Source of the DNA: Pantoea ananatis LMG 2665
Lineage (GTDB): Bacteria > Pseudomonadota > Gammaproteobacteria > Enterobacterales > Enterobacteriaceae
Length of the DNA stretch: 54,278 nucleotides
Assembly (NCBI RefSeq): GCF_000710035.2
Contig: NZ_JMJJ01000016.1
Coordinates: 1-54,278, forward strand
Direction of reading: 5' to 3'
Below the pieces are notes generated by a model. The model did no database searches, had not been told where the DNA came from, and saw only the letters and a list, made by a program, of their open reading frames with translations. Position numbers and translations under genes: made by a program. This document shows positions 18,518-27,258 of this stretch, one piece after another (the first letter of the stretch is position 1; every line of letters begins with the position of its first letter).

Positions 18518-19824
18518 GAGCCTGGCATGCCCAAACAAGTAGAAAATCGTAATGTATCCATGTCAGTTTTAGGAAAAACAACTTCATCAAAAGAAAAAAT
18601 TGAAGTTTTTTTCTGAAAAAAAACCTTAATCAAAACAAAATCAGTTTAAAAAACCATAAAAAAACATCCAACAGAACAAAAAACCATATAATTTTCAATA
18701 CTGCAGATTAATCTTATGGAAAAGATTGAGGAATAAATGAAATTTTGTACTTAGAAGCAGACTATAAAAAATTAAACTTAATTCGGCAGGTATGCATAGG
18801 TAAGATTGTATAAACAGAAAGAAAGTATTAAACTTTCTGATATGGGTTACCAATGGAGCAGGAAGTTACAGATAAATTATTTAATTTTTTGCAGCGCACA
18901 ATTTTACATATTTAATTCATGTAATTATTTAATCTCTTATTGACGTCTTAGAGCTTCTTCATAAAATTCTTGACTGCTAGAACTAAATTTTCGTAATAGG
19001 TACAACTCGATCGTTGTATCCCGTAGCTAGAGAATCAGTTGAAATAAGCTACCCCACGATTCAGGAAAGAGCATCATACACTGGTACCATGTTAATTTTA
19101 AAAGATATTTTATACTTGTTCGGTGATCTTATACTTGCATCTTTTCGAGATCAAAGTTGATATTTATAAAAAACTCTATAAAGCACTTGACTTAATTTAA
19201 AAAATAGACACCTTAAAAAGGTAAGTTATTTTAATTTTATCTAATCATGAAGTATATTTCAGTTATTTAAACTTGAAAGGTAAAAAATTTAATCCCCTCT
19301 ACTACATTTTTAATTTAAATTTAATAAAATTTAGATAATCTTTATTTCTGAATTCTCACTTTTTAATTAATACATAGGGTGATTTTACAAAAATATTGGC
19401 AGGCATTAATTAATGGTTAACAACATTGATGTAAAAAAACGCATGAATTAAAAAACTTGTTTAGGTAATATTTAATAAAAACTGGTATCTTTAAGAGAAG
19501 AACACAGGTGTTTTACTACAGGAAGAAATTACGGAAGAAGACTAAATTTACTTTTTTTAAAATTTTCTTTTTATGCCAACTGACTTTGGAGATGCTTCAT
19601 GCCAATCCGCTTAGATTAATTTTAGCATTATCCGTTATCAATCAATTGATCACCAAGAAAGATCATTAAACAATAGGTTAAAACTATCAAATAACTTACA
19701 ATCGGTCGTTACAGACATGTACGAGGAATGTTGATTTTTGCTTATAATTCAATGAATTTGTGTTATTTATGCTCACTATTGCCATTTCACACCCTGTTTA
19801 ATTCAAAAATGCAAAGGCAGAAAT
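18518..19824. other. Long AT-rich spacer between divergent pilin and LuxR-type genes
   Basis: About 1.3 kb with no supported ORF and very low GC. Long AT-rich promoter regions are common upstream of H-NS-silenced fimbrial operons. No invertible-element repeats were recognised. Confidence 0.5.
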
Positions 19825-20346
19825 ATGGATGATATTACAAAAGGGAAAAATATTTTCTTTGAGTTGGGCATTAAAGAACTTAAGAAAAAAGTACCATATT
19901 CAATCACAAACAACATACGAGGTCTAAGCTTCATATACTTTCATGATGTTTTTCTTAAAAATTATCTGAACCAGGATCTTATAAACAGGAAACACAAACG
20001 TATTGTAATTATCAGCACACAAAGAATGATGCCACTTGCACTTTACTACTACAGACACTTTTGGAATGTTGTTGCAGTTATTGATGCAAAATCCTCCTTG
20101 CAAAAGATTACTGAGATTATAGAAAATGTTTGCTTCTGTGGCATTAGGAACGTTTCAGATAAAGAATGCGCTGGCAGGCTAAGTAGTTTCGAATACGATA
20201 TACTTAAGATGAGATTAGATGGCTTTGACGCAACTCAAGTAACCAACAAATTAGATATCAACTTGAAACAATATTACAAACACAGCGAAAGACTTTCAAA
20301 GAAAATGGGGGTTAGAAAGTTTCACCATTTAAACATATCGCATTAG
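19825..20346 (+). CDS. LuxR-type DNA-binding regulator
   Basis: The 173-aa product has an N-terminal domain with no recognised signature (about 1-110) and a C-terminal LuxR/FixJ helix-turn-helix: LSSFEYDILKMRLDGFDATQV, then NKLDINLKQYYKHSERLSKKMGV. This corresponds to LTxREREVLxL...G.s..eIA..L.is..TV..h...i..KL.v, with several consensus positions changed. The size and position, divergent from a fimbrial operon, suggest a fimbrial regulator. An AGG lies 7 bases before the ATG. AT-rich like the operon. Confidence 0.75.
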   Translation: MDDITKGKNIFFELGIKELKKKVPYSITNNIRGLSFIYFHDVFLKNYLNQDLINRKHKRIVIISTQRMMPLALYYYRHFWNVVAVIDAKSSLQKITEIIENVCFCGIRNVSDKECAGRLSSFEYDILKMRLDGFDATQVTNKLDINLKQYYKHSERLSKKMGVRKFHHLNISH

Positions 20347-20492
20347 ATTTTTTTAAAATTTCTTTCTTCTCCAACTTAATTTAATAACCAGATAATGATA
20401 ATATCATAATTTCGTACGAAACTTTAACATTCTGTTATGCTAGCATTCTGATTACCTAGGTTAATAAAAAAATATATTTACTCATAAAAAAC

Positions 20493-20696
20493 TCAACTTT
20501 GTTTAACCAACATTTTGATTTTATATATGCAATTTTTTTTCGTTACTTTAAAAAACTTGAGTGTTTTATTACATGTGTCAATCAGCATCTCTGCCTGGGC
20601 ATTTTTTTCATCATATACATCACCACGAACAGTGACTAACATCAAAAAAAATATTAATACTATTGAGGCATTATGGATAAATCTTAATAAACTCAT
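20493..20696 (-). CDS. Small hypothetical secreted or membrane protein
   Basis: A 67-aa ORF with an N-terminal hydrophobic segment (ASIVLIFFLMLVTV) then a polar, Lys-rich tail with two Cys (IDTCNKTLKFF, KKNCIYKI). GAAGGTG lies upstream of the ATG at slightly long spacing. It could be an exported small protein of the fimbrial island. No family was recognised and it may not be a gene. Confidence 0.35.
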   Translation of the reverse strand: MSLLRFIHNASIVLIFFLMLVTVRGDVYDEKNAQAEMLIDTCNKTLKFFKVTKKNCIYKIKMLVKQS

Positions 20697-20939
20697 TTAC
20701 TGAAAACACCTTCAACTTAAAACAGGAACCCATAAAAATACAACCTGCCTTAACATTTAGCAATATTTATTATCATTAACCGAGTAATTGATGATGTAAA
20801 TCAGTTTAATAGCAATTATTTATAGAAAACTCACATTATAGTTGATTATAAAGATACTCTGTGTAAATTATTTATTCGCTTTAACAAACATTTGGCAAGT
20901 AACTTTGATGAGACTACCCTTTTTCCATCATATGTGTAG

Positions 20940-22110
20940 TGCAGCCGTTTTAGTTCATCGCACTTTTAGAACTTTCCGCGTTTTCGGTCATCAGCCCGTA
21001 CTCTTCTGACGTCAGGTTATTAAGGGAATAATGAGGCCACTAGCTGTTGTATTCCGTCAGCCAGTGTTCTGTGATTTCCCGTACTTCCTTCAGGGTTTTG
21101 AACAGGTAAAAATCCAGTATTGCTGTCCAGTACGTCCGGTAAAACCGTTCGCTAAAGGCTTTCTGAGTCGGCTTATCCGGTTCGATAAAGTCCAGCATTT
21201 TGTCATGCTCTTCAGCCCACTTCGCCAGGAGCAGTGAGATTAATTCAGAACCATTGTCCTTCCGCATCGTCAGTAGATAACCTCGGTTTGCCACGATCTT
21301 CTCCAGTACCCTTACCACCCAATATGCATGTATATTTAGGTCGATTTCTTCCGCCAGTGCTTTCCGGTTAAAATCATCCATCATATTTATGGATCTGAAG
21401 CCCCTGCCGCACAGCAGCGCATCGTGATAAAATCGATGGACCAGCTCTGGTTTAACGTCACCGGAGTGGCCATTGGTGACGAGTTGCGCACTGGCAGACG
21501 TTGCTTTACCCTGCGACGAAAGTTCAGTTTCAGCAGGCAGTAAATCCGGTGCACGCGCTTGTTATTCCGGGTATTATCATGTCTGCGCAGCACCTGGAGC
21601 AGCTTCTTAAAACCGCACCGAGGATAACGTTCTGCCAGTTCAGTCAGCGCCCGGATCACGTGCTCATCCAGGCAGAGATCGGGATGGTATAAATACACCG
21701 TCCTGCTCAGCGATAATGTCCAGCATGCTAGGCGTAAGCTCATAGAAAATTGCACCCTCAGATAGCTGACAAGCTCACGCTCCATCGCTGGTTTTAACCC
21801 TTTTTTTCGATGGCATCTTTTAACGCACGATTTTCCAGACTCAGGCCGTGAAACATCTGCTTCAGACGACGATTTTCGTCCTCAAGTTATTTTATTTTTT
21901 GATATCAGCGTCTTCCATCCCGCCGCATTTCGCCTTCCAGTTTCAATAGCTGGCTTCAGAGTTACCGCTATCACGGCAGACATCCTTAACAGTTCACCCG
22001 GCCTCGACTGACTTTAGGACAGCGATGATCTGGTGTTCAGTAAATCGGATCTTACGGATAGCGATCTCCTCGGGGACATATCAGTATGTCGGAAGATTAA
22101 AGTGGGATGA
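20940..22110 (-). mobile_element. Degenerate IS3-family element (ISEhe3-like)
   Basis: Minus-strand frames at 21387-21785 and 21040-21384 match the OrfB at 1926-2810 nearly segment by segment (FSMSLRLACWTLSLSRTV, ERYPRCGFKKLLQVLRRHDNT, NQSWSIDF, then DDFNRKALAEEIDLN, RKDNGSELISL). Breaks lie near 21385 and at the 3' end. OrfA is reduced to unreadable fragments near 21800-22080. Many substitutions separate it from the copy at 1630, so it is an old insertion. It ends just outside the downstream iteron array. Confidence 0.85.
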
Positions 22111-22174
22111 TAACAGGAGGGATAAAGACCTTATAAACAGCATACGTTTGAGTACGTGAGGGTTCACAAATATT

Positions 22175-22832
22175 TAAAGTGTGTGCTAGCGGGACGCTGT
22201 TGAACATTCTGAAAACCAGTATCTGTGCTATTTGACATGTAATATCTTTATTTTGTTGCACTGTTGGGGATCTAAACATCTCTATGAAGTAGTAATTACT
22301 GGATGATAACAATTCACAATTGTAGCAAGGGATATGTGTGCTGGCGGGGGGGGTTTGGCTAGTTGATGGACAAAATGTGTGCTGGCGGGGGAATCATCCT
22401 AGATAGTGATCCAATATGTGCTCTGGCGGGGAATTGTCCTAATGAGTAACTCAGAAATCAAGCTGACCTAGGAATCATGCTAGTTAGTGACTCGATATGT
22501 GTGCTGGCGGGGGAATTATCCTAGTAAGTAAACCTTCGCCTAAGCTTACTGATAATCATCCTAGTTGGTAACTCATCATGTGTGCTGGCGGGGGTGTCAG
22601 CCAAGTGAGTAACCCAATACCTAAGCTGACCTGTGGTGCATCCTAGTTAGTGAGTCAATATGGGGGCTGACGGGGTCTAATATAGTGAGTGACCATTATG
22701 TATGCTAAGGGGCAATCTTAGTTAGTGGAAGAATGTGTGTGCTGACAGGTGAATTATCTTAATTAGTGAAGAAACATGTGCGCTGGAGGGGAAAAATCTT
22801 AGCAAATGAGCTCATGTGTGTGCTGGCGGGCT
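22175..22832 (+). repeat. Downstream iteron array (incA-like), compound units of about 40 bp
   Basis: At least nine copies of ATGTGTGCTGGCGGG or close variants occur, at about 22177, 22334, 22375, 22425, 22496, 22578, 22732, 22776 and 22813, with degenerate ones near 22659 and 22698. Most are followed by a second conserved block (consensus ATCCTAGTTAGTGA), giving a unit of about 40 bp; spacings near 80 bp hide a decayed unit. P1 iterons contain the same GATGTGTGCTGG core. The array lies just downstream of repA, the position of P1 incA, and would bind RepA for copy-number control and handcuffing. Confidence 0.85.
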
Positions 22833-22935
22833 TTTTTCTGGATCAATTCGTTAGCATTGTAAAAGGTAGCCCGAACCATTACTGGGAAGGCCTCTACTCT
22901 TTTGAGGGGAGTTTATTTGTCCCAACAGCACACAT

Positions 22936-23802
22936 TCAGATGTCCGCAGGCTTCAGCTTAGGGTTACGTTTATGAATGATAACAAAGTTTTCGCGGGATT
23001 TACGAACGAGCGAAAATTCTAGGTAACCGATGTTCTGTAACTGCTCAAGCGCCTTTTTGATAGTCCGGTTTTGTTCACTGACAGAACTGCTCAGAGAAAG
23101 GCGCTCGCGCAGTCTTGAGAAGCTGACAGGTATCGGGTTTGCAGGGAGACTTTCAATAAAAGTATAGATCGCCTGAGCGGCTTCCTTTTTTGGAAGTGCT
23201 TTAATGGCGTGGTGCTGCAAAAGGACTCTGTAGTCTAATTGGAACAGCTCCCATAGTTTTTCATCAGCTTCCAGCTGAACAATATCTCTTTCAGCATCAA
23301 AGTAACCCGTCTTCAGAAGGCCTGTTTGATAACTTCCCCTCGCATCACTACCGCGCTTAAAAGAGATTGATTTATTACGTAATTTTCCCAAGGATTCATG
23401 AATAGTAAGCCGTAGACGGGCATCAATTCGTTTAGCAGAAAATCCACACCCTTTGGCAAACTCAGTAAACTTCAGTTCGATCTTGTTTGATGCCAGACCA
23501 TATTTACTGAATGCATAAATAACCCCAATCCAGACCTTAAAATCGCTGTCCATATTGAGACGTGGCCCAGAAATGTTAATGTGATCATATCCCTCAGCCC
23601 GTGCTATCTCTAACTGAGAGAATAATTCAGATGCATCAACAACGTTGTTTTCGCCCTGAGACTTCGTGGGTTTAGGTACAAAAACACCGAGACGCATAAG
23701 TGCTACAGGCTGAACGGTGTTGTTGGAATTAACTGTGAGTCGTTTGTCTTTACTGACCATATCACTGTAAAGAGCATCACCGATAAATGACTCATCTTTC
23801 AT
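22936..23802 (-). CDS. repA: Plasmid replication initiator RepA, P1 type
   Basis: The 288-aa product is collinear with P1 RepA (286 aa). Matching blocks include TVNSNNTVQPVALMRLGVFV, EIARAEGYDHI, FKVWIGVIYAFSKYGL, LRLTIHESLGKLRNK, LWELFQLDYRVLLQHHA, LPKKEAAQAIYTFIESLP and the C-terminal FVIIHKRNPKLK. It has the tandem winged-helix fold of the Rep_3 family, binds iterons as a monomer to open the origin, and represses its own promoter. Iterons lie on both sides. The gene is intact, so it probably drives replication. Confidence 0.95.
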   Translation of the reverse strand: MKDESFIGDALYSDMVSKDKRLTVNSNNTVQPVALMRLGVFVPKPTKSQGENNVVDASELFSQLEIARAEGYDHINISGPRLNMDSDFKVWIGVIYAFSKYGLASNKIELKFTEFAKGCGFSAKRIDARLRLTIHESLGKLRNKSISFKRGSDARGSYQTGLLKTGYFDAERDIVQLEADEKLWELFQLDYRVLLQHHAIKALPKKEAAQAIYTFIESLPANPIPVSFSRLRERLSLSSSVSEQNRTIKKALEQLQNIGYLEFSLVRKSRENFVIIHKRNPKLKPADI

Positions 23803-23867
23803 ATAATTATCTCACTTAGTAGCTAAAGGATCTTACTGTGAGTAAAGATCACCTTTATCCCAACAAC

Positions 23868-23967
23868 ACACACATTACATCCGTTCAGCACACATTACCA
23901 GCCGTCCAGCACACATGTTCATCCCTTCAGCACACATGATTATCCCACCAGCACACATCTGTAATTT
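23868..23967 (-). repeat. Upstream iterons (incC/origin-like), five copies
   Basis: Five copies of the iteron core in opposite orientation to the downstream array (read here as CAGCACACAT, with the outermost copy as CACACACAT) occur at about 21-bp steps, about one helical turn doubled. Five iterons at 21-bp spacing next to repA is the layout of the P1 replication origin. They probably overlap the repA promoter, giving autoregulation. Confidence 0.85.
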
Positions 23968-24005
23968 GTTTGAAGTCAGTCACCACAAGGCCGGAGAGAG
24001 AACGG

Positions 24006-24080
24006 GATCTATTTGGAACTGTAAGGATCTTACTGGAATATTTATAGGATCGTGCCTGTGCACATGTGGATAAACGATCG
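24006..24080. other. Candidate replication origin: DnaA box and GATC cluster
   Basis: A perfect DnaA box (TTATCCACA, minus strand) is at 24065-24073. GATC sites occur at 24006, 24027, 24048 and 24076 across 75 bp, with an AT-rich stretch (GGAATATTTATAGG) between. A 13-bp direct repeat, AAGGATCTTACTG, is at 23826-23838 and 24023-24035. P1 oriR has DnaA boxes and a GATC-containing AT-rich part next to five iterons, so this matches in content and order. Confidence 0.7.
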
Positions 24081-24108
24081 TCTCTACTAACGCGCCTTCG
24101 GCTTGTTC

Positions 24109-24153
24109 AACTGGCTCAACGAATACAAAAAATTTGTATTCGTTGAGCCAGTT
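24109..24153. repeat. Perfect 21-bp inverted repeat between origin and hha-like gene
   Basis: Arms 24109-24129 and 24133-24153 are exactly complementary with a 3-nt AAA loop, forming an unusually long hairpin. It is downstream of the Hha-like gene but neither strand has a following T tract, so it is not a standard terminator. Confidence 0.85.
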
Positions 24154-24178
24154 TCTGCTGAAAAAATCTATGACGGGA

Positions 24179-24382
24179 TCACTCGACGAATTTCCAGATA
24201 TGGGCGGGGACACGATCATAGAGCTTACCGGTTACCAGTTCCGCCTTTCGGTGATCGTAGGCACGGGTGATTTCATATTGTTCTTCAGTGTGGTCTGAAT
24301 ACATCAAATGTTCATACACGATTTCAAGTGTCTCCGCTGAGCGGCACCGGCGAAATCTCATGAGCCAATCAGTTTTATTCAT
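24179..24382 (-). CDS. Hha/YmoA-family nucleoid modulator
   Basis: The 67-aa product matches Hha over its length: NKTDWLMRFRRCRSAETLEIVYE, then AYDHRKAELVTGKLYDRVPAHIWKFVE, against LTKTDYLMRLRRC and AADHRLAELTMNKLYDKIP in Hha. Hha proteins bind H-NS and help silence AT-rich, horizontally acquired genes; the AT-rich fimbrial island nearby is a plausible target. The ATG at 24382 has GGAG close upstream. Plasmid-borne Hha copies commonly buffer the cost of plasmid carriage. Confidence 0.9.
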   Translation of the reverse strand: MNKTDWLMRFRRCRSAETLEIVYEHLMYSDHTEEQYEITRAYDHRKAELVTGKLYDRVPAHIWKFVE

Positions 24383-24534
24383 TTTCTCCAACTACATTTA
24401 TCAAAGTTAATTGCGGACTGTAGGTAAAACGCATTCAAACCGGCCCTGTAAACGCCTTTTCCTAGGTATGCGTGTTTACTACTGCATAATCTACTTTATG
24501 GCAGAACACTCTTATGCACTATTTCGCTAGCTCT

Positions 24535-24860
24535 TTATGCACCTTTGTCTTCGTAGAGCCATTCTCCTACACTGTCATACTGAAGTACCAGCGGCCGCTG
24601 GTCATGAATATGCACGATTCCCTTATTGCTTTCAGCTGTCACTATGATAAACCCCTCACGGGCATGATCCTGATCAAAGGGCGCTTTGCCTAATGCAGCG
24701 AAGAAAGTGGCTGGCTTGAGCACTGATAGATAATGTATGGTTTTTTGCCGTCATCCGTTCTGGTCCCTTCACAACAGCCACTGGCTGGCACTACAGCCCT
24801 TCCTTGCTGCCACATATGGCTGAACATTCTGCAGGAGGCAGCAATTCGCCCCCCTGCCGT
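24535..24860 (-). pseudogene. SRAP (YedK/HMCES-like) peptidase family remnant
   Basis: Two frames cover the C-terminal half of an SRAP protein: MFSHMWQQGRAVVPASGC with KKPY, then FFAALGKAPFDQDHAREGFIIVT and KGIVHIHDQRPLVL. In YedK the same order is NGRAIVPADGWFEW, then FLIVTAAADQGLVDIHDRRPLVL. SRAP proteins crosslink to abasic sites in single-stranded DNA. The N-terminal catalytic Cys end is absent and a frameshift lies near 24725, so it is dead. Confidence 0.75.
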
Positions 24861-24964
24861 TAACTAGCATAGCCATGTGCCATCAGTCAGGCCTATAGCC
24901 CCAGAATACAGGCTCAAAAAGGGGCTGGCTTTCCCGCTGATTGAGTATCATCACGCTCGTTCCT

Positions 24965-25129
24965 AGCAATACCGAAACCGGGTCGTTTAATTACACCTCG
25001 TCGGCTGAAAAGCGGAATGCAGAAAATGCACTGGCAGTTTTTGATAATAAAACGGTTGCTGCTGAATATAACGCAGAATTCGAAAGGCTATGGAATGAAT
25101 CCACGCCGGTGACGTGTCAGGACAAATAA
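24965..25129 (+). pseudogene. C-terminal fragment of a PLD-family nuclease (Nuc-like)
   Basis: The frame reads NTETGSFNYTSSAEKRNAEN ... FERLWNES, matching the end of plasmid-borne Nuc endonucleases (TGSFNFTKAAETKNSEN). The HKD motif half is upstream and missing; only the last 50 or so residues remain. It is next to the SRAP remnant. Confidence 0.65.
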
Positions 25130-25177
25130 AGGCGTGATTCCCGGTGCGGGGGCAAAACGTTATTCCGGACGGGGGGG

Positions 25178-26340
25178 ATGGGAATGGCAAAAAAGAAAAC
25201 CTACGCGGTTCATTTCCGTGGACAGCGCGGTGAGCGGGACGCAAGTGAGGCCTTCCAGCAGGAGGAAACTGGGACCTGGCAGCGCTGGCTAAAGCACGCC
25301 CGCGACAACAAGAAAACCACGGTGGTGACCTGCAACTGCCTGCCGGCAGAGACCGACCCGGTAAAACGTCGCCTTAAGGTCCACTACTCAGGCTGCCCAC
25401 CGGCCTGCAGAAAAAGGCACCGTCAGAGGTCAAACCGGCTGAAGACGTGTCCGGTGATGAACCGGTCAAGCGTAAGCGCCGGCCCTCGATGCGCCTGCTG
25501 GGGCTGCTTCACCTGCTGTGGGAACAGTCCGGCATCAACGTCTGGCATCCTGCTTTCGACAAAAAGAAACGCACGCCCGGCTGGGTGAGCTGGCGCCTGC
25601 AGCAGACGGCGGGCCGGATACGCGTCGGCCGCGTGCCGCTGGAAGAGTCGCTGCTGCTTATGGCCATGAAGGGCACGCCGCAGGTTATTTCAAACCGGGA
25701 ACACCTGAGAGCGGCCGAAAAGAACAAAAGGCGGCTCATCGTGGTGTCCGTTCTGGCCAGCTGGAATGAGGCGGCTGAAGCCCGGCTGAGGACCACACTG
25801 CCGCTGGGGCTGTTTTTTGGTTTTCCTGACCTGGTTCTGCCGGAAGACGTGCGCCTGCGCCTTGAGCGGAGCTTTGGCCGCGAGCTGGGCGACTGGCACC
25901 GGGGCATGAAGGTCGTGGTCATTGCGGAAACGGAGCCGCCGGAAACGACGTTCAGGTACGCTGACGGGCGCAACCTGCCGTCCAGTTGCAGTACCGTCAT
26001 CGACGTGGCGCTGATGACGGTCAGCCCCCGCTTCATTCCGCTTGATTCGGGCTATGAGGGGCTGGTCGAAGACAGGCTGTGGCAGGAAAAACGCGCCTTC
26101 GTAAAGCCGCTGCGCTACGACGGTGAGGAAGATGTGTTACCGGACTTTGTGCTGAAAGATGTCCCTGGTGTGGAGGCGCTGCCGATGGAGGTCTTTGGCA
26201 TGAACACGCCTGAGTATCTGCAGCGTAAGCAGGAGAAAACCACTCATTATGATACGAAATACGGTCAGGGACACTGGTGGTCCTGGAACGCTGCCGACAG
26301 GTCAGACATGCCAGCATTTCCATTCCGCTCCGCAAAATGA
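25178..26340 (+). pseudogene. DUF1173-family plasmid protein, frameshifted or deleted
   Basis: The N-terminal piece (25178 to about 25400, including TTVVTCNCLPAETDPVKRRL and KVHYSG) and the C-terminal piece (from about 25400, MRLLGLLHLLWEQSGINVWHPAF ... RKQEKTTHYD) are in different frames. The in-frame continuation before the second ATG reads GLQKKAPSEVKPAEDV, so coding sequence is lost between HYSG and that point. DUF1173 proteins are common on enterobacterial plasmids and their function is unknown. The 297-aa C-terminal part from 25447 could still be translated. A second copy of the extreme C-terminus is at 32612-32872. Confidence 0.7.
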
Positions 26341-26370
26341 TAATTCAGTCAACTCAGGCAGGTACAGACA

Positions 26371-27168
26371 ATGAGTACAGAGCCACAGATTCGGGAATGT
26401 GTAAAAAAAGAACCTCATGACCGGAGTGATCCTTTAGTCCGGGCGTGCCTTAATTTTGTTAAGTTCAAGGATGACCTGGACATGGCAAACCGCACGTCCT
26501 GTGTCCACCCGTCTTTCGTAAGGATGCTCAGGTGGCTGTCAGGATATTACGAACCCTCAGAAAAATGGAATAAATCCCGTAGGCCGCGACGTAACGCAAC
26601 TGCTGCTTATCCTTCTCATTTTATGCATTATGCACTGCCTTTTTTGTACAGCCGGACGGCTGAAATGGGAGAGTATGAAAAACGCCTCATTCGTCCTCAG
26701 CTCGTTGTTTCGGGTACATATGGCATTTATGACCGGGGCTCTTTGAGCGGCTATGCCAGTAACAGTCCGGAAGAGGTGATGGACTGGTCTGATAAGGCAG
26801 TTAAGGAATGTGATGTCGGGACCTGTGACCCTCAATACCTCTGTCCTGGAGGGTTGCCGCTGTATGTTGCTCTGGAAGGCAAAAACAGGGTTGAACTCTT
26901 CAAACGTCACAGAAGTGCCATGTTTGCATGGGTCGCCCCCTCTGTTTCCGTGCCGGCGGAGGAGCTGAAACTCATACGTCTGAAACCTTTCAACGTTTGG
27001 GCAGTAGGCCATGGCAGCAGGCTTTGTGTTCTTCCGTTCAGCGGGCCGGCCCTGCCCGTCTATAATGCGCTCAAGGTCGCTGTCGGGAAACCCAGATGGG
27101 ATTTTTTCGCCCTGACGAAACTGCGTAGTGCGCGACTCAATGCAGTCAGTTTTCAGATGAGTCGCTGA
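26371..27168 (+). CDS. Hypothetical plasmid protein with a ParB-like GKNRVELF motif
   Basis: The 265-aa product is not recognised. It starts 30 bp after the DUF1173 frame with an AGG site, so both may be co-transcribed. No signal peptide or membrane segment is seen. VALEGKNRVELFKRHR (about 170-185) resembles the GxxRxxA box of ParB/Srx-like domains, but the rest of that fold is not evident. Cys residues cluster in KECDVGTCDPQYLCPGG. The ORF is intact with backbone-like base composition. Confidence 0.7.
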   Translation: MSTEPQIRECVKKEPHDRSDPLVRACLNFVKFKDDLDMANRTSCVHPSFVRMLRWLSGYYEPSEKWNKSRRPRRNATAAYPSHFMHYALPFLYSRTAEMGEYEKRLIRPQLVVSGTYGIYDRGSLSGYASNSPEEVMDWSDKAVKECDVGTCDPQYLCPGGLPLYVALEGKNRVELFKRHRSAMFAWVAPSVSVPAEELKLIRLKPFNVWAVGHGSRLCVLPFSGPALPVYNALKVAVGKPRWDFFALTKLRSARLNAVSFQMSR

Positions 27169-27258
27169 TTTGCTGATGACCGGCCTTACAAGGGTAATTA
27201 TCTGTATTTTCGGGAAAAGAAGGCTCTTTTCCCGCTTAACGCATTTAAATTTTTTCAG

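Noticed and set aside
22175..22832. CRISPR array (short repeats with variable spacing)
   Set aside because: Repeats are 15-bp GC-rich RepA-type iterons, the spacers themselves are conserved, and repA adjoins. No cas genes are present.
24061..24153. Origin of transfer (oriT)
   Set aside because: A long hairpin is present, but no relaxase or mobilisation gene is in the window and the neighbourhood matches a vegetative origin.
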